Shown here: positions 46,847 through 55,465 of the stretch, piece after piece
How the letters are laid out: each line of letters begins with the position of its first letter
Numbering within the stretch: position 1 is the stretch's first letter
NCBI GenBank assembly: GCA_963783445.1
Contig: CAWANP010000012.1
Location: 372,001-436,000 of the forward strand
Source of the DNA: CAWANP01 sp963783445
GTDB lineage: Bacteria > Chloroflexota > Anaerolineae > JAAYZQ01
Reading direction: 5' to 3'
Length of the DNA: 64,000 nt
Position numbers and translations under genes: made by a program
The notes under the pieces: model-generated
The model's input: only the letters and a program-made list of their open reading frames with translations
Database searches by the model: none
What the model was told of the DNA's origin: nothing

Positions 46847-47746
46847 ATGAAGAAAAGTCTTTGGTTGGTTCTGCTGGTCCTGTTTAGCATTGCGGCGCTC
46901 CTTTTGACCTCATGTGGCGAAGCTGAGTTGGGTACGGAAAAGAACCCCATCATCTGGTCCTTTGTCCCCTCGGGCGAGATGCAAGAGGTAGTAGCTGGCG
47001 CCGAGGGGGTGACTGCACTACTCGAGGAGGAGACCGGTTTGATCATCAACACGAACGTCGCCACCGAGTACGCGGGTGTCATCGAAGCAATGTGCAGCGA
47101 CCCCGTGGAGGCTCATATGGCCTCGCTGGCCACGTTCTCCTATGTGCTGGCCGCCAAGAAAGGATGCGCCGAGGCAGCCCTGGTGTCGGTGCGCTATGGC
47201 AGCCCGGTCTACAACGGGCAGATCATCGTTCGCGAGGACAGCGGCATCACCGAACTGAGCCAACTGGCCGGCAAGACCTTCTGCCGCCCTGATCCGCTGT
47301 CGACTAGCGGCTGGATCATTCCCTCCCTGGACCTCCAGGCCGCCGGCGTGAACCCCGAGACGGACGTGACGGTGCTAGATGCGGGCAGTCACGATGCAGT
47401 TGTGGCCTCCGTCTACAGCGGCGAGTGTGACGCGGGAGCAACCTTCGTCGACGCCCGCGGCAACATCGAGGATGAGCACCCCGACGTGAAGGAAGTGATC
47501 TCCATTATCCATACGTCGGTAGACATCCCCAACGACGGCCTCCAGTTTGCACCCGCGATACCGCAGGAAACGCGCGACAAGATCGTGGATGCCATGGTTA
47601 AGATCATGGAGACTGAAGAAGGCCAAGAAGCTATGGACAGCGCCTATCAGTGGGCGGGCGTCCAGGTTGAGGGTGACGAATTCTATGATCCCTTCCGCCA
47701 GTTGCTGGATGCTGCTGGGATAGACATTGAGGCCATGCAGGAATAG
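46847..47746 (+). CDS. PhnD-like substrate-binding lipoprotein, copy 2
   Basis: 299 residues with a clear signal peptide and lipobox LTSC (Cys23). AAAGGAGAG is 6 bases before the ATG. Core motifs parallel copy 1: TEKNPIIWSFVPSGEMQEV, TFSYVLAAKKGCAEAALVS, GSPVYNGQIIV, ending FYDPFRQLLDAAGIDIE. The family binds phosphonate, phosphite or phosphate esters. The two copies are clearly diverged, suggesting two ligands for one PhnCE pair. Confidence 0.9.
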   Translation: MKKSLWLVLLVLFSIAALLLTSCGEAELGTEKNPIIWSFVPSGEMQEVVAGAEGVTALLEEETGLIINTNVATEYAGVIEAMCSDPVEAHMASLATFSYVLAAKKGCAEAALVSVRYGSPVYNGQIIVREDSGITELSQLAGKTFCRPDPLSTSGWIIPSLDLQAAGVNPETDVTVLDAGSHDAVVASVYSGECDAGATFVDARGNIEDEHPDVKEVISIIHTSVDIPNDGLQFAPAIPQETRDKIVDAMVKIMETEEGQEAMDSAYQWAGVQVEGDEFYDPFRQLLDAAGIDIEAMQE

Positions 47747-47786
47747 TCAAGAGGAACTAGCTGGCCCAAGATTGGTTTACTAAGGA

Positions 47787-47810
47787 ATGGGGGGGCCTGT
47801 GCCCCCCCAT
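47787..47810 (+). other. Hairpin between phnD-like and phnC-like genes
   Basis: Perfect 10-bp stem of ATGGGGGGGC with GCCCCCCCAT, loop CTGT. No T-run, so probably an mRNA-stabilising or expression-ratio hairpin. Confidence 0.75.
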
Positions 47811-47832
47811 CGTACTCAACAGGGAGACAGGG

Positions 47833-48606
47833 ATGCTGGAAGTAAAAAACCTGACCAAGGTCTATGATGATGGGACGGTTGCAATCAAGAATGTCAGCTT
47901 TACGGTCGATGACGGGGAATTTGTGATCATCATTGGCCTGAGCGGTTCTGGCAAGTCTACCCTGCTGCGCTGCATTAACCGGCTGATCGATCCCACAGAG
48001 GGCGAGATCATCTGGGATGGCGTGCACGTAGAGACAGCTACCGCCGAGGAGCTACGGGTGATCCGGCGCCAGATTGGCATGATCTTCCAGCACTTCAACC
48101 TGGTCAAACGCTCTCCGGTGTTGACCAATGTGCTGTCGGGCCGATTGGGCTATGTCAACCCCTGGCACAGCGTCCTCAACCGTTTCTCAGACGAGGATCG
48201 GCAGAGGGCCATGGCAGCATTGGACCGGCTTAGCATAGCCAATCAGGCCCATAAGCGAGCCGACGAATTGAGCGGTGGCCAACAGCAACGTGTAGGCATT
48301 GCCCGGGCCTTGATGCAGGACCCCCATATGATCCTGGCCGACGAGCCGGTCGCAAGCCTGGACCCGGTCCTGGCCCACTCGATCTTGGGTCATCTGGAAG
48401 AATTGAACCAGGAGGATGGCATTACGCTGCTCTGCAGCCTGCACTACCTGGACCTTGTTCAACGTTACGCCACGCGGGTGATTGGCCTGCGCGACGGGGA
48501 GATTGTCTATCGCGGCAATCGGGAGCAGATCCGGCGCATGACGGACGAGGAATTCAAGGAAATTTACGGCGCTGAGGCCGTGCGCGTCGGCGTTGGCATG
48601 GGATAA
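47833..48606 (+). CDS. phnC: Phosphonate-type ABC transporter ATPase (PhnC-like)
   Basis: 257 residues. Walker A is GLSGSGKST near 36, the PhnC-typical MIFQHFNLVKRSPVLTNVLSGRLGY follows near 85-110, signature LSGGQQQR near 147, Walker B MILADEPVASLDP near 165. It energises import through the PhnE-like permease 13 bases downstream. GGGAGACAGGG precedes the ATG. No C-P lyase or phosphite dehydrogenase genes are nearby, so the ligand stays open. Confidence 0.93.
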   Translation: MLEVKNLTKVYDDGTVAIKNVSFTVDDGEFVIIIGLSGSGKSTLLRCINRLIDPTEGEIIWDGVHVETATAEELRVIRRQIGMIFQHFNLVKRSPVLTNVLSGRLGYVNPWHSVLNRFSDEDRQRAMAALDRLSIANQAHKRADELSGGQQQRVGIARALMQDPHMILADEPVASLDPVLAHSILGHLEELNQEDGITLLCSLHYLDLVQRYATRVIGLRDGEIVYRGNREQIRRMTDEEFKEIYGAEAVRVGVGMG

Positions 48607-48618
48607 GGGGAACAAACC

Positions 48619-50130
48619 ATGAGCCGGAATCGCCCAGATCAAAACAGCGATACACTCCACAAAAGTCTCGTTTCCCCGCTCGTTGCCGCCCTGCTCTCCC
48701 TGGTCATCCCCGGATTGGGCCAGGCCGCAGCTGGGCGCTGGCGGCGTGGATTCCTCCTTTTTGGCAGTTTCTTCACCATTGTGGCCCTCTTTGTCTGGCG
48801 AATCCAGGTTGCTGGACGGCGCTACGATGATGTGCTGAAGGTCCTTTTCAATGCTTTGCGCTTGCAGCCATTCCTGGTACTGCTGTTCGCAGCCGTCGTC
48901 ATACTTTGGCTCTGGATCATCGTTGATGCAGCCCGCGTGGCCAGGGCAGATGGGCGCGCAGGGATCGGCGTCTTTGCCTGGCTGTTTGTCATATTCTTTA
49001 TGCTTGGCTGGCAGATCACCGAGATTGACCTCTACAAGGCCGTGACCCAGCTCCCCGAAGCGATTCCCCCTCTCATGCAAATCATGTGGCCATGGGAAGC
49101 AGCAGTGACGCAGGAAGACATCTACATCTCTGCTTTCGCCGACGTCGAGACGCCGTGCTCCGAGGATCCACCCCCACCACCGGAACCAACTGCGGACAAG
49201 CCATACATTGTGGTGGACCCCACCTGTGGCGAGCTCTCCAAAGCCGGCGATCCGGGCACCATGATGACGGTCGCAGGCCGGGGATACGTGCCTAATGCTC
49301 CGGTGGTCTTTTGGTGGGAAGACCCGGTGGGGGGCGAATTCCGCATCTGGCAGCATGGGGAATACGTGCAAGTCATGGCCGATGCACAGGGAGAGTTCCG
49401 GACGGAAGTCTTGATGCCCATCATCGAACTCCCACCGAGTGCCGGTCCCGGACCTCATGAGCAGACCCTCGAAGCGCGACAGACGGTTGCGGCTGGCCCG
49501 CGGAAACTCAGTTCGAACTTTATATTGGCTGTCTCTCGCATGATTGAGACCATTTTCCTGGGCATGATGGCCACGCTCTTTGGTGTGGTGTTGGCGGTTC
49601 CCGTCAGTTTTGCCGCATCCCGCAACCTGATGGAGCACTCGCGCCTCACCATGGTGATCTATTATGCCACGCGAACAGTCCTGAATATCGTGCGCTCCAT
49701 TGAGCCGCTGATCTGGGCCATTATCGCCACCATCTGGGTGGGGCTCGGGCCCTTTGCGGGCGTCATCGCCCTTACGCTGCACTCGGTTGCGGCCCTGGGA
49801 AAGCTCTACTCCGAAGCCATAGAGGGGATTGACCCTGGGCCCATTGAGGCCATCCATGCGACCGGCGCGAACTGGCTGCAGACCATTTCCTTTGCCGTGG
49901 TGCCCCAGATGATCCCGCCCTTTGTGTCCTTCACCATCTATCGCTGGGACATCAACGTGCGCATGTCGACTATCATCGGCGCGGTTGGCGGTGGCGGGAT
50001 CGGCTTCTTGCTTATCCAGTGGATCCGCTTGCTCGATTTCAAGGCGGCAGGCATTGCTGTCTGGTTTATCGCCATCACCGTGGCCATATTGGACTATGTT
50101 AGCGCCGAAATCCGCAGCCGGTTCGCATAG
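48619..50130 (+). CDS. phnE: Phosphonate-type ABC permease (PhnE-like) with extra N-terminal helices and extracytoplasmic domain
   Basis: 503 residues, about twice the usual PhnE. The N-terminus has about four helices (20-155), then a soluble extracytoplasmic segment (about 160-295) including a Pro-rich stretch and an Ig/IPT-like sandwich (SKAGDPGTMMTVAGRGYVPN). The PhnE core occupies 300-503 with the coupling motif EAIHATGANWLQTISFAVVP near 412 and GAVGGGGIG near 455. AAGGGG lies before the ATG. Confidence 0.9.
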   Translation: MSRNRPDQNSDTLHKSLVSPLVAALLSLVIPGLGQAAAGRWRRGFLLFGSFFTIVALFVWRIQVAGRRYDDVLKVLFNALRLQPFLVLLFAAVVILWLWIIVDAARVARADGRAGIGVFAWLFVIFFMLGWQITEIDLYKAVTQLPEAIPPLMQIMWPWEAAVTQEDIYISAFADVETPCSEDPPPPPEPTADKPYIVVDPTCGELSKAGDPGTMMTVAGRGYVPNAPVVFWWEDPVGGEFRIWQHGEYVQVMADAQGEFRTEVLMPIIELPPSAGPGPHEQTLEARQTVAAGPRKLSSNFILAVSRMIETIFLGMMATLFGVVLAVPVSFAASRNLMEHSRLTMVIYYATRTVLNIVRSIEPLIWAIIATIWVGLGPFAGVIALTLHSVAALGKLYSEAIEGIDPGPIEAIHATGANWLQTISFAVVPQMIPPFVSFTIYRWDINVRMSTIIGAVGGGGIGFLLIQWIRLLDFKAAGIAVWFIAITVAILDYVSAEIRSRFA

Positions 50131-50174
50131 CACGCAGCCGTTCGTGAGCAATCACTTCCTATAGAACAGATATC

Positions 50175-50921
50175 ATGCACACCCTGGTGATTACACCCTG
50201 TTCTGTAACAACTGCTGCCGCGGGTCCAAATCCTTTCAAGGATTTGGGCCTTCGCAGTGAGCCCAGTACCAACAGGCAGACCCAGGCCACCGAGAAACCC
50301 CAGAAAGCGGGCCGGGCAGAGTATGCCCGGCCGGCGGCAGAGATGTATACCAGCACCCATCACCGTTTGGTCATGGAGGGAGTGCGCTCGGTTTGGGACC
50401 GCTGGGGCCGTGAGGTATTGGATCTGGCCATCCTGTCCGGTGGCTATGGTCTGCTACAGGCAGATGAGATCATCGTTCCGTACGATATATCCTTCGATGA
50501 ACTCGACAGTGACGCCTTGGCGGACCTGGCGACCTACCTAAAGATCCCTGAGCGCTCGGCTAGTCTGGTACGCGGATATGACCTGGTATTCTATCTATTA
50601 AGCGGGCGCTATCTTTCGGTTCTGAGCCTTCCCTTGGACGTACCTGACTCGGTGCACCAGATCCTGCTCACAGCACAGGACAGTTTGGTCCTGGTGCCAT
50701 CAGCGCCCAATCTTCATCCTGTCGTGGCCGACGGCGGTACGGCTGCCCGCCGCTGGCACGTCAAGTCCCCATACGTACGCGGCTTTCTCTTCGACCGGTT
50801 GTGTAAACAGGTCGTACAACACGGGCCGTCGTTCCTCGAATGGCTGTACTACCAACCCGGCGACACAGACTCCTTGTTCTACAAGCGGGCGCAATGGAAG
50901 CCACAATGGGAACTGTGGTAA
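50175..50921 (+). CDS. DUF6884/YaaA-like protein
   Basis: 248 residues. The start LVITPCS and the motif ILSGGYGLLQADEIIVPYD near 93-112 resemble DUF6884 and related proteins, where C-S and a GxYGL motif are conserved; some are linked to tRNA-base or nucleic-acid chemistry. Function here is not known. The segment 15-55 is low in conserved features and its DNA contains a small hairpin (AAATCCTT/AAGGATTT near 50227-50246). No clear ribosome site. It converges with the next gene. Confidence 0.6.
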   Translation: MHTLVITPCSVTTAAAGPNPFKDLGLRSEPSTNRQTQATEKPQKAGRAEYARPAAEMYTSTHHRLVMEGVRSVWDRWGREVLDLAILSGGYGLLQADEIIVPYDISFDELDSDALADLATYLKIPERSASLVRGYDLVFYLLSGRYLSVLSLPLDVPDSVHQILLTAQDSLVLVPSAPNLHPVVADGGTAARRWHVKSPYVRGFLFDRLCKQVVQHGPSFLEWLYYQPGDTDSLFYKRAQWKPQWELW

Positions 50922-50948
50922 GCTAGAGCGCGCCCCAAGAGCAAACAC

Positions 50949-52076
50949 TCAGTGCTTGCCGAGCCTGTCGCCGAGAGCAACCCCCTCCAGTATGTGATCG
51001 TAGCGAGGGGCCATTTGCTGCCAGTCAAAGCGGTTGACCTCCGACCGTAGGGAGAACGACGGCATCTCTTTGACGTGACGCACGGCGTAGCGCAGCAGGT
51101 CGAGCAGACCATCGAAATCGTCGTACAGGCAAGCCCCATGGTAGGCATCTGGGATCAATTCAGGGTAGGACAGACGGCGGGGAAGGACCGGGAAGCAAGC
51201 GCAGTAGCAGGCTTCGACGATGGCCGCGCCGAAAAACTCGTGCCTCGCGGTGCTGACCACAATGCTAGCCTGCCAAAGCAGGCGGGCATAGGTTGCTGCG
51301 TCCTCGGCGTAGCCGAAATGCACGATCCGATCCGGTAAACGTTCCTGGGCCTCCAGGAATTCCTCCGGCTGGTTCCGAAAACTCTCTCCCAACAGCACGA
51401 GACCAAAATCCGGTCCTTCGCCTTCAAGCACCTCATCAGTTAGCGTGTAAACAGCACGGAAGAACGTCGCCGGGTCCTTGTCATACTCCCAGCGGTGGTT
51501 CCACAGGATCAAGGGGCGGCCAGAGGCTGTGCTCGATGGACGATGGGCATCAAGAGAGGCAAGATCCAGACCAAGGGGCAGGACACTGGCCTTGGCTCGG
51601 AGCGCATCCACCGCCCACAATTCATTATAGTCTGGGAAATGCTTGAGAAGCCGCGGCAGTTCGTCGAAAAGAGCATCCAGGTGATAGGCCGAGTTAAAGA
51701 GAATCGCGTCCGCCCGTAGAGCACTGGCAAAGTTGATAAAGCTATAGTGGAGATCGCGCTTCTCGCCCGGCTGGAGGGGATAAGTGAGTTGGTTCTCGTG
51801 GAAATAGAGAGCCAATGGGACGTCTGCTACATCTTTGCCTGCCAGAGTCAAAAAAGTAGGCACATTCAGCATGTCAGAGGCAAGGATCAGATCAGGCATC
51901 TCGTCAAGGCATTGGACCTCCCGTGCCAGGGTAACAGCCCCGCCCTGCATCCGCCACTTCCAGAAGCGGCCGGGCAGGGTCAGCAGACGCACGTCATGGC
52001 GGCTGTGAGCCTTGTAACCGTCAGCCCAATCCTTATGCGAGCCGGTATAGTATGGTTCGACCAGCCAGATATTCAT
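50949..52076 (-). CDS. tRNA-queuosine alpha-mannosyltransferase-like glycosyltransferase (DUF3524/GTDC1 family)
   Basis: 375 residues from ATG 52076 (GGGAG upstream). The N-terminus IWLVEPYYTGSHKDWADGY with LLTLPGRFWKWRMQGGA is the hallmark of the DUF3524/GTDC1 family, whose animal member mannosylates queuosine in tRNA-Asp. A GT-B C-terminal domain follows, with WNHRWEYDKDP near 190 and the donor-site region HEFFGAAIVEACYCACFPVLP near 285. By homology it would act on Q-tRNA-Asp in bacteria too; that is inference. Confidence 0.82.
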   Translation of the reverse strand: MNIWLVEPYYTGSHKDWADGYKAHSRHDVRLLTLPGRFWKWRMQGGAVTLAREVQCLDEMPDLILASDMLNVPTFLTLAGKDVADVPLALYFHENQLTYPLQPGEKRDLHYSFINFASALRADAILFNSAYHLDALFDELPRLLKHFPDYNELWAVDALRAKASVLPLGLDLASLDAHRPSSTASGRPLILWNHRWEYDKDPATFFRAVYTLTDEVLEGEGPDFGLVLLGESFRNQPEEFLEAQERLPDRIVHFGYAEDAATYARLLWQASIVVSTARHEFFGAAIVEACYCACFPVLPRRLSYPELIPDAYHGACLYDDFDGLLDLLRYAVRHVKEMPSFSLRSEVNRFDWQQMAPRYDHILEGVALGDRLGKH

Positions 52077-52350
52077 GGGACTCCCATTCAACGCTTCCCA
52101 ATATTATCGAGATTTCACCGATTGGCAGTTTGGCGAGACGTCCGATCTGTGGTAACATAGACATCATCAAGGTTCGCCCACCTGTTGTGCCCATGGCCAG
52201 ATCTGGTCTGAATCAAGGCCAGAGTTCACCTGTTCGCCCATCCCATTTGGCCATCTTTGACTTTCCGGGGCACACAACCCTCTTTGATAGCTGCAGATGG
52301 GGAGTTGGAGCTACTCATGGCCGATGATAGTGGTACAAGCAGTAGCTGGC

Positions 52351-53386
52351 ATGCAGGCTTCTGAGTATGTACACGACAAAAGATCATCCGGGCTGTGCGC
52401 GAACTGCGGGGCCGAGGTTCTGCCAGAGTTCGCACATCTGTCCCCAGTGTGGCAAGCTTCGGCGGCAGCCACGCCAGCTCCGGTGCCGGATCTGCGGAAC
52501 GACCAACCGTTCCGGCCAAAAAGAATGCCGTATCTGTGGAACTCCCTTGCAGCGCGCCTGGGTCCGGCCGCTGTTGATCGCCCTGACCGTCATTGGCATC
52601 GTTGCCCTGGCGCTGCTTGCACTCTCTCTGGTGGGCGATGGATCGGACCGGATCCAGTCTTGGATGGCAGGCATCGCGGCGCCAGAAACGGGCAGCAAGG
52701 CTGCAATCCCCGTTGACACCACCAGTCCTACCCCAACGGCTTCGTTGAGCAAAAGCGAAGGGGCGATGCCATCTATCACCCCTCTCCCCACCGACAACCC
52801 TACCTCGGTACCCTTGCCCAGCCTGACGTCCCCTCCGACCGAGATGCCCACGCCGGTGCCTTCCCCTACTTCCTCAGCTACCGATACTCTGACGCCGCGT
52901 CCAACAGCAACGAAGACCGCTACACCTACAGCGACACCCTCGCCAAGCCCAGCGCCTACGTTGACCGCAATACCCACGCTGTCGCCATCCGTCACCCCCA
53001 CGGCGACCTATACGCCAACGCCGCGCCCTACGGCCACACTGGCCAATACACCCACATTGACACCTTCACCCAGCTTGACGCCCTCACCAACCCCTACAGC
53101 CACGGACTTGCCCACGTCCGCCCCAACCGAGACAGCAACACAGCCGCCCTCCGGCGTACCCACGCCGACCATCTATGTCGTAAGGGCAGGGGACAACCTA
53201 TACAACATTGCCCTGGAATATGACACCTCAGTAGCTGCAATCATGGCCGTAAATAGCCTGGAGAGCAACCGGCTCCGCGTCGGGCAGCAGCTCATCATCC
53301 CGGTAGGCACCACTACGCCCCAGCCAGTACCGAGTCAAACACCAACACCTGCGGCCAGCACTGCCAAGCCAGCCGCCGCATCCTGA
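52351..53386 (+). CDS. Zinc-ribbon, membrane-anchored LysM protein, frameshifted in the first zinc ribbon
   Basis: The main frame (ATG 52367) encodes Cys-rich motifs CPQCG, CRICG and CRICG (about 25-60), one helix (about 70-90), a long Thr/Pro linker (95-265), and a C-terminal LysM domain (about 270-315, YVVRAGDNLYNIALEYDTS) that should bind peptidoglycan. The missing partner knuckle CANCG is encoded just upstream in another frame starting at ATG 52351; joining the two needs a one-base skip at about 52425-52441. So either a frameshift mutation, a sequence error, or expression of the shorter form. Confidence 0.75.
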
Positions 53387-53394
53387 GGTTTGGC

Positions 53395-53733
53395 TCAGTC
53401 CATGGCCGGCTCTGGCGGCTCATAGCGTTCGTAGTAGCCTAGGACTCGGCCGTCTACGCCGCGTACCACCCGCATGTAGATTTTGTGCTCCTCATCGTTG
53501 GTGATGATCCGCTCATCTTCCCCCTCGTGCATGGCTGCCAGGATCTCAATCATCATCTTTTGCGATGCTTGATTGTGACACTCTAGCAAGGAACGACCGA
53601 TCAGGCCTTCTCCACCCTCGTAAAAGTCGATGGCAGCCTTGTTCATGTAGAAGGTCATGTGCTCAGTGTCTGCAACGAGGACCGGTTCTTTGAGGCTGTC
53701 CAGAATGGCGGCCATCAAGGTAACGTCAGTCAT
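53395..53733 (-). CDS. PAS-domain protein
   Basis: 112 residues forming a single PAS fold: ILDSLKEPVLVADTEHMTFYMNKAAIDFYEGGEGLIGRSLLEC typical of the DUF438/PAS group, ending in the last strands with RVLGYYERYEP. It has no output domain, so it may act as a stand-alone sensor or bind another protein. GGGAGATCAT before the ATG is a ribosome site. It lies 52 bases after cysteine synthase in the same direction. Confidence 0.82.
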   Translation of the reverse strand: MTDVTLMAAILDSLKEPVLVADTEHMTFYMNKAAIDFYEGGEGLIGRSLLECHNQASQKMMIEILAAMHEGEDERIITNDEEHKIYMRVVRGVDGRVLGYYERYEPPEPAMD

Positions 53734-53784
53734 ATGATCTCCCTCTCCCTTCGCAATTGAGGTCCCCGAGCGACTGCCAAGCCT

Positions 53785-54696
53785 TCAAGGTTGGAACAAC
53801 CCCTCCACGCTTAGGTATCGCTGGCCGGTATCGGCCAAGATGCAGACAATATTCTTGTTGCTCCATCTTTTCGCGATCTCGAGTGCAGCGTGCACTGTTG
53901 CACCGGATGAGATACCGATCAGCAGGCCTTCTTGCCGAGCGATGCGGCGGCACATGGCAAAAGCTTCCGCTTCGCTAACCAGAAAAAACTCGTCGATGAG
54001 GTCATGATCCAATGTTTCAGGCACAAAGCCGGGGGCTGTACCCATCATGCGGTGTGGCCGAAAGATGCCCTTCGAGATAGTGGGAGACTCTGCTGGTTCG
54101 ACAGCAACCAGATGCACTCCCGGCTTCTGCTCTCTAAGGAAGCGCCCGGCGCCACAGAGCGTGCCCCCGGTGCCCAGCCCGGCCACCAGGACATCCACAC
54201 GTCCATCTGTGTCTTCCCAAATCTCTGGTCCCGTAGCGAGATAATGGGCCCTGGGGTTTGAGGGATTGACATGCTGGCCGACGTAGAAATAGGCCGGGTT
54301 TTCCCTACAGATTTCCCTCAGCTTCTCGCGTGCACCTACGGTCCCCTCGGAGGCTGGCGTGAGGACCAACTCTGCCCCAAAGGCATCAAGCACCTGCCTT
54401 CGCTCCGCACTCTGGATCTCCGACATAACCAGGATCGCCCTGTAGCCTTTCACGGCAGCGATGAAAGCCACAGCCATGCCTGTATTACCGCTGGTACACT
54501 CGATCAACGTACTACCAGGCGAGAGCCGGCCTGCCGCCTCAGCATCCTCAATGATCTGCAATACGGCTCTGTCCTTGAGGCTGAGGGGGTTCATGAACTC
54601 ACATTTGGCATAGACGGGCAGACCACCTGCCAGGCGTTCTAGCTTTAGCAAGGGGGTATGGCCTATCATCTCGGTGATATTACCGTAGAACCGCAT
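53785..54696 (-). CDS. Cysteine synthase family PLP enzyme (CysK/CysM)
   Basis: 303 residues from ATG 54696 (AAGGA 7 bases upstream; the GTG at 54717 is less likely). The PLP lysine is in NPLSLKDRA near 35, the substrate loop is TSGNTG near 66, the phosphate loop GLGTGGT near 170. The enzyme makes cysteine from O-acetylserine (or O-phosphoserine) and sulfide in the cytoplasm. RPHRMMGTAPGFVP replaces the usual PHKIQGIGAGFIP, so substrate preference may differ. Confidence 0.9.
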   Translation of the reverse strand: MRFYGNITEMIGHTPLLKLERLAGGLPVYAKCEFMNPLSLKDRAVLQIIEDAEAAGRLSPGSTLIECTSGNTGMAVAFIAAVKGYRAILVMSEIQSAERRQVLDAFGAELVLTPASEGTVGAREKLREICRENPAYFYVGQHVNPSNPRAHYLATGPEIWEDTDGRVDVLVAGLGTGGTLCGAGRFLREQKPGVHLVAVEPAESPTISKGIFRPHRMMGTAPGFVPETLDHDLIDEFFLVSEAEAFAMCRRIARQEGLLIGISSGATVHAALEIAKRWSNKNIVCILADTGQRYLSVEGLFQP

Positions 54697-54839
54697 GAGA
54701 CTGTCCTTGCCCAGCACTAGGAGCCTCGATCCCCGCTAGATCTTTGTTCGCGGCCAGCAAACAGCTTCTTGGAGATCTCATTCTTCGGCAATCCACTGAC
54801 CTTCCTGAGCCATGAACCATCCTCCAAGCGCGACTGCGT

Positions 54840-54868
54840 TTGACCGAATCCAAAAATCATTGTACAAT
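54840..54868 (+). promoter_or_regulatory. Promoter in the gap before the FmdB-like gene
   Basis: TTGACC, 17 bp, TACAAT. The gap 54697-55095 contains no convincing gene; the leader would be about 220 bases. Confidence 0.65.
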
Positions 54869-55029
54869 AGGTCAGTTTGTGAGCCAAAACCGAGCCTCCG
54901 TCATGTCTACAGAGGTGTGTGCCCGTACTCAAGGCGCGCTACGATCAGGGCTTGGGGCTGCTCACCCTTCAAGTAGAGACTCTGTCTCCAGGTAAAGCAT
55001 CACATTGGAGTCCGAGTATCCCAGTTTGT

Positions 55030-55045
55030 ACATCTCATGAGATGT
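55030..55045. promoter_or_regulatory. 16-bp perfect palindrome, possible operator
   Basis: ACATCTCATGAGATGT, about 50 bases before the FmdB-like gene; its regulator is unknown. Confidence 0.45.
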
Positions 55046-55095
55046 GAGTTTTACCAATCTTGGGAGATCTCGGGAAACCCGTGAGGGCCTGATCA

Positions 55096-55341
55096 ATGCC
55101 TATATACGAATACAATTGCGCCGATTGTGATACAACTTTTGAGAAGCTCCGCACCATGAGTAGAGCGAATGATCCCGCAGTTTGCGCTCAGTGTGGCAGC
55201 ACTGATACATCCCGGGCCATCTCGCTGTTCTCGGCCGTCAGCAAAGGCAGCAATGGGGTCAATCACGCCATCAGTGGATCCGGTGGTGGATGCGGATCGT
55301 GTACACAGTCTGCTGGGCATTGTGCGTCCTGCAGCCATTAG
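55096..55341 (+). CDS. FmdB family zinc-ribbon protein
   Basis: 81 residues. MPIYEYNCADCDTTFEKL followed by CAQCGSTDTSR is the FmdB/putative regulatory zinc ribbon with two CxxC knuckles. The C-terminus is Gly/Ser/Cys/His-rich (CGSCTQSAGHCASCSH), typical of the family and likely metal-binding. Function is poorly known. It precedes the oxoamine synthase by 124 bases. Confidence 0.88.
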   Translation: MPIYEYNCADCDTTFEKLRTMSRANDPAVCAQCGSTDTSRAISLFSAVSKGSNGVNHAISGSGGGCGSCTQSAGHCASCSH

Positions 55342-55465
55342 CTGCATTGTCCCGAGTTCATCCAAAGCGAAGCCAAGGGACCCTCGCTCTTCGCCATGCC
55401 CTGAGGAACGGAGCGGCAGGCGGAGGACTTGCCAGAGGATTTAGCCGACGGAGAAAGAATACCAC

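Noticed and set aside
48187..50151. 654-codon open frame antisense to the phnC/phnE-like genes
   Set aside because: Low-complexity His/Asp/Gly-rich translation with no family features, opposite two well-identified genes; a by-product of codon bias.
54717..54932. 71-codon minus-strand frame upstream of cysteine synthase
   Set aside because: No family features and it overlaps a plausible promoter.
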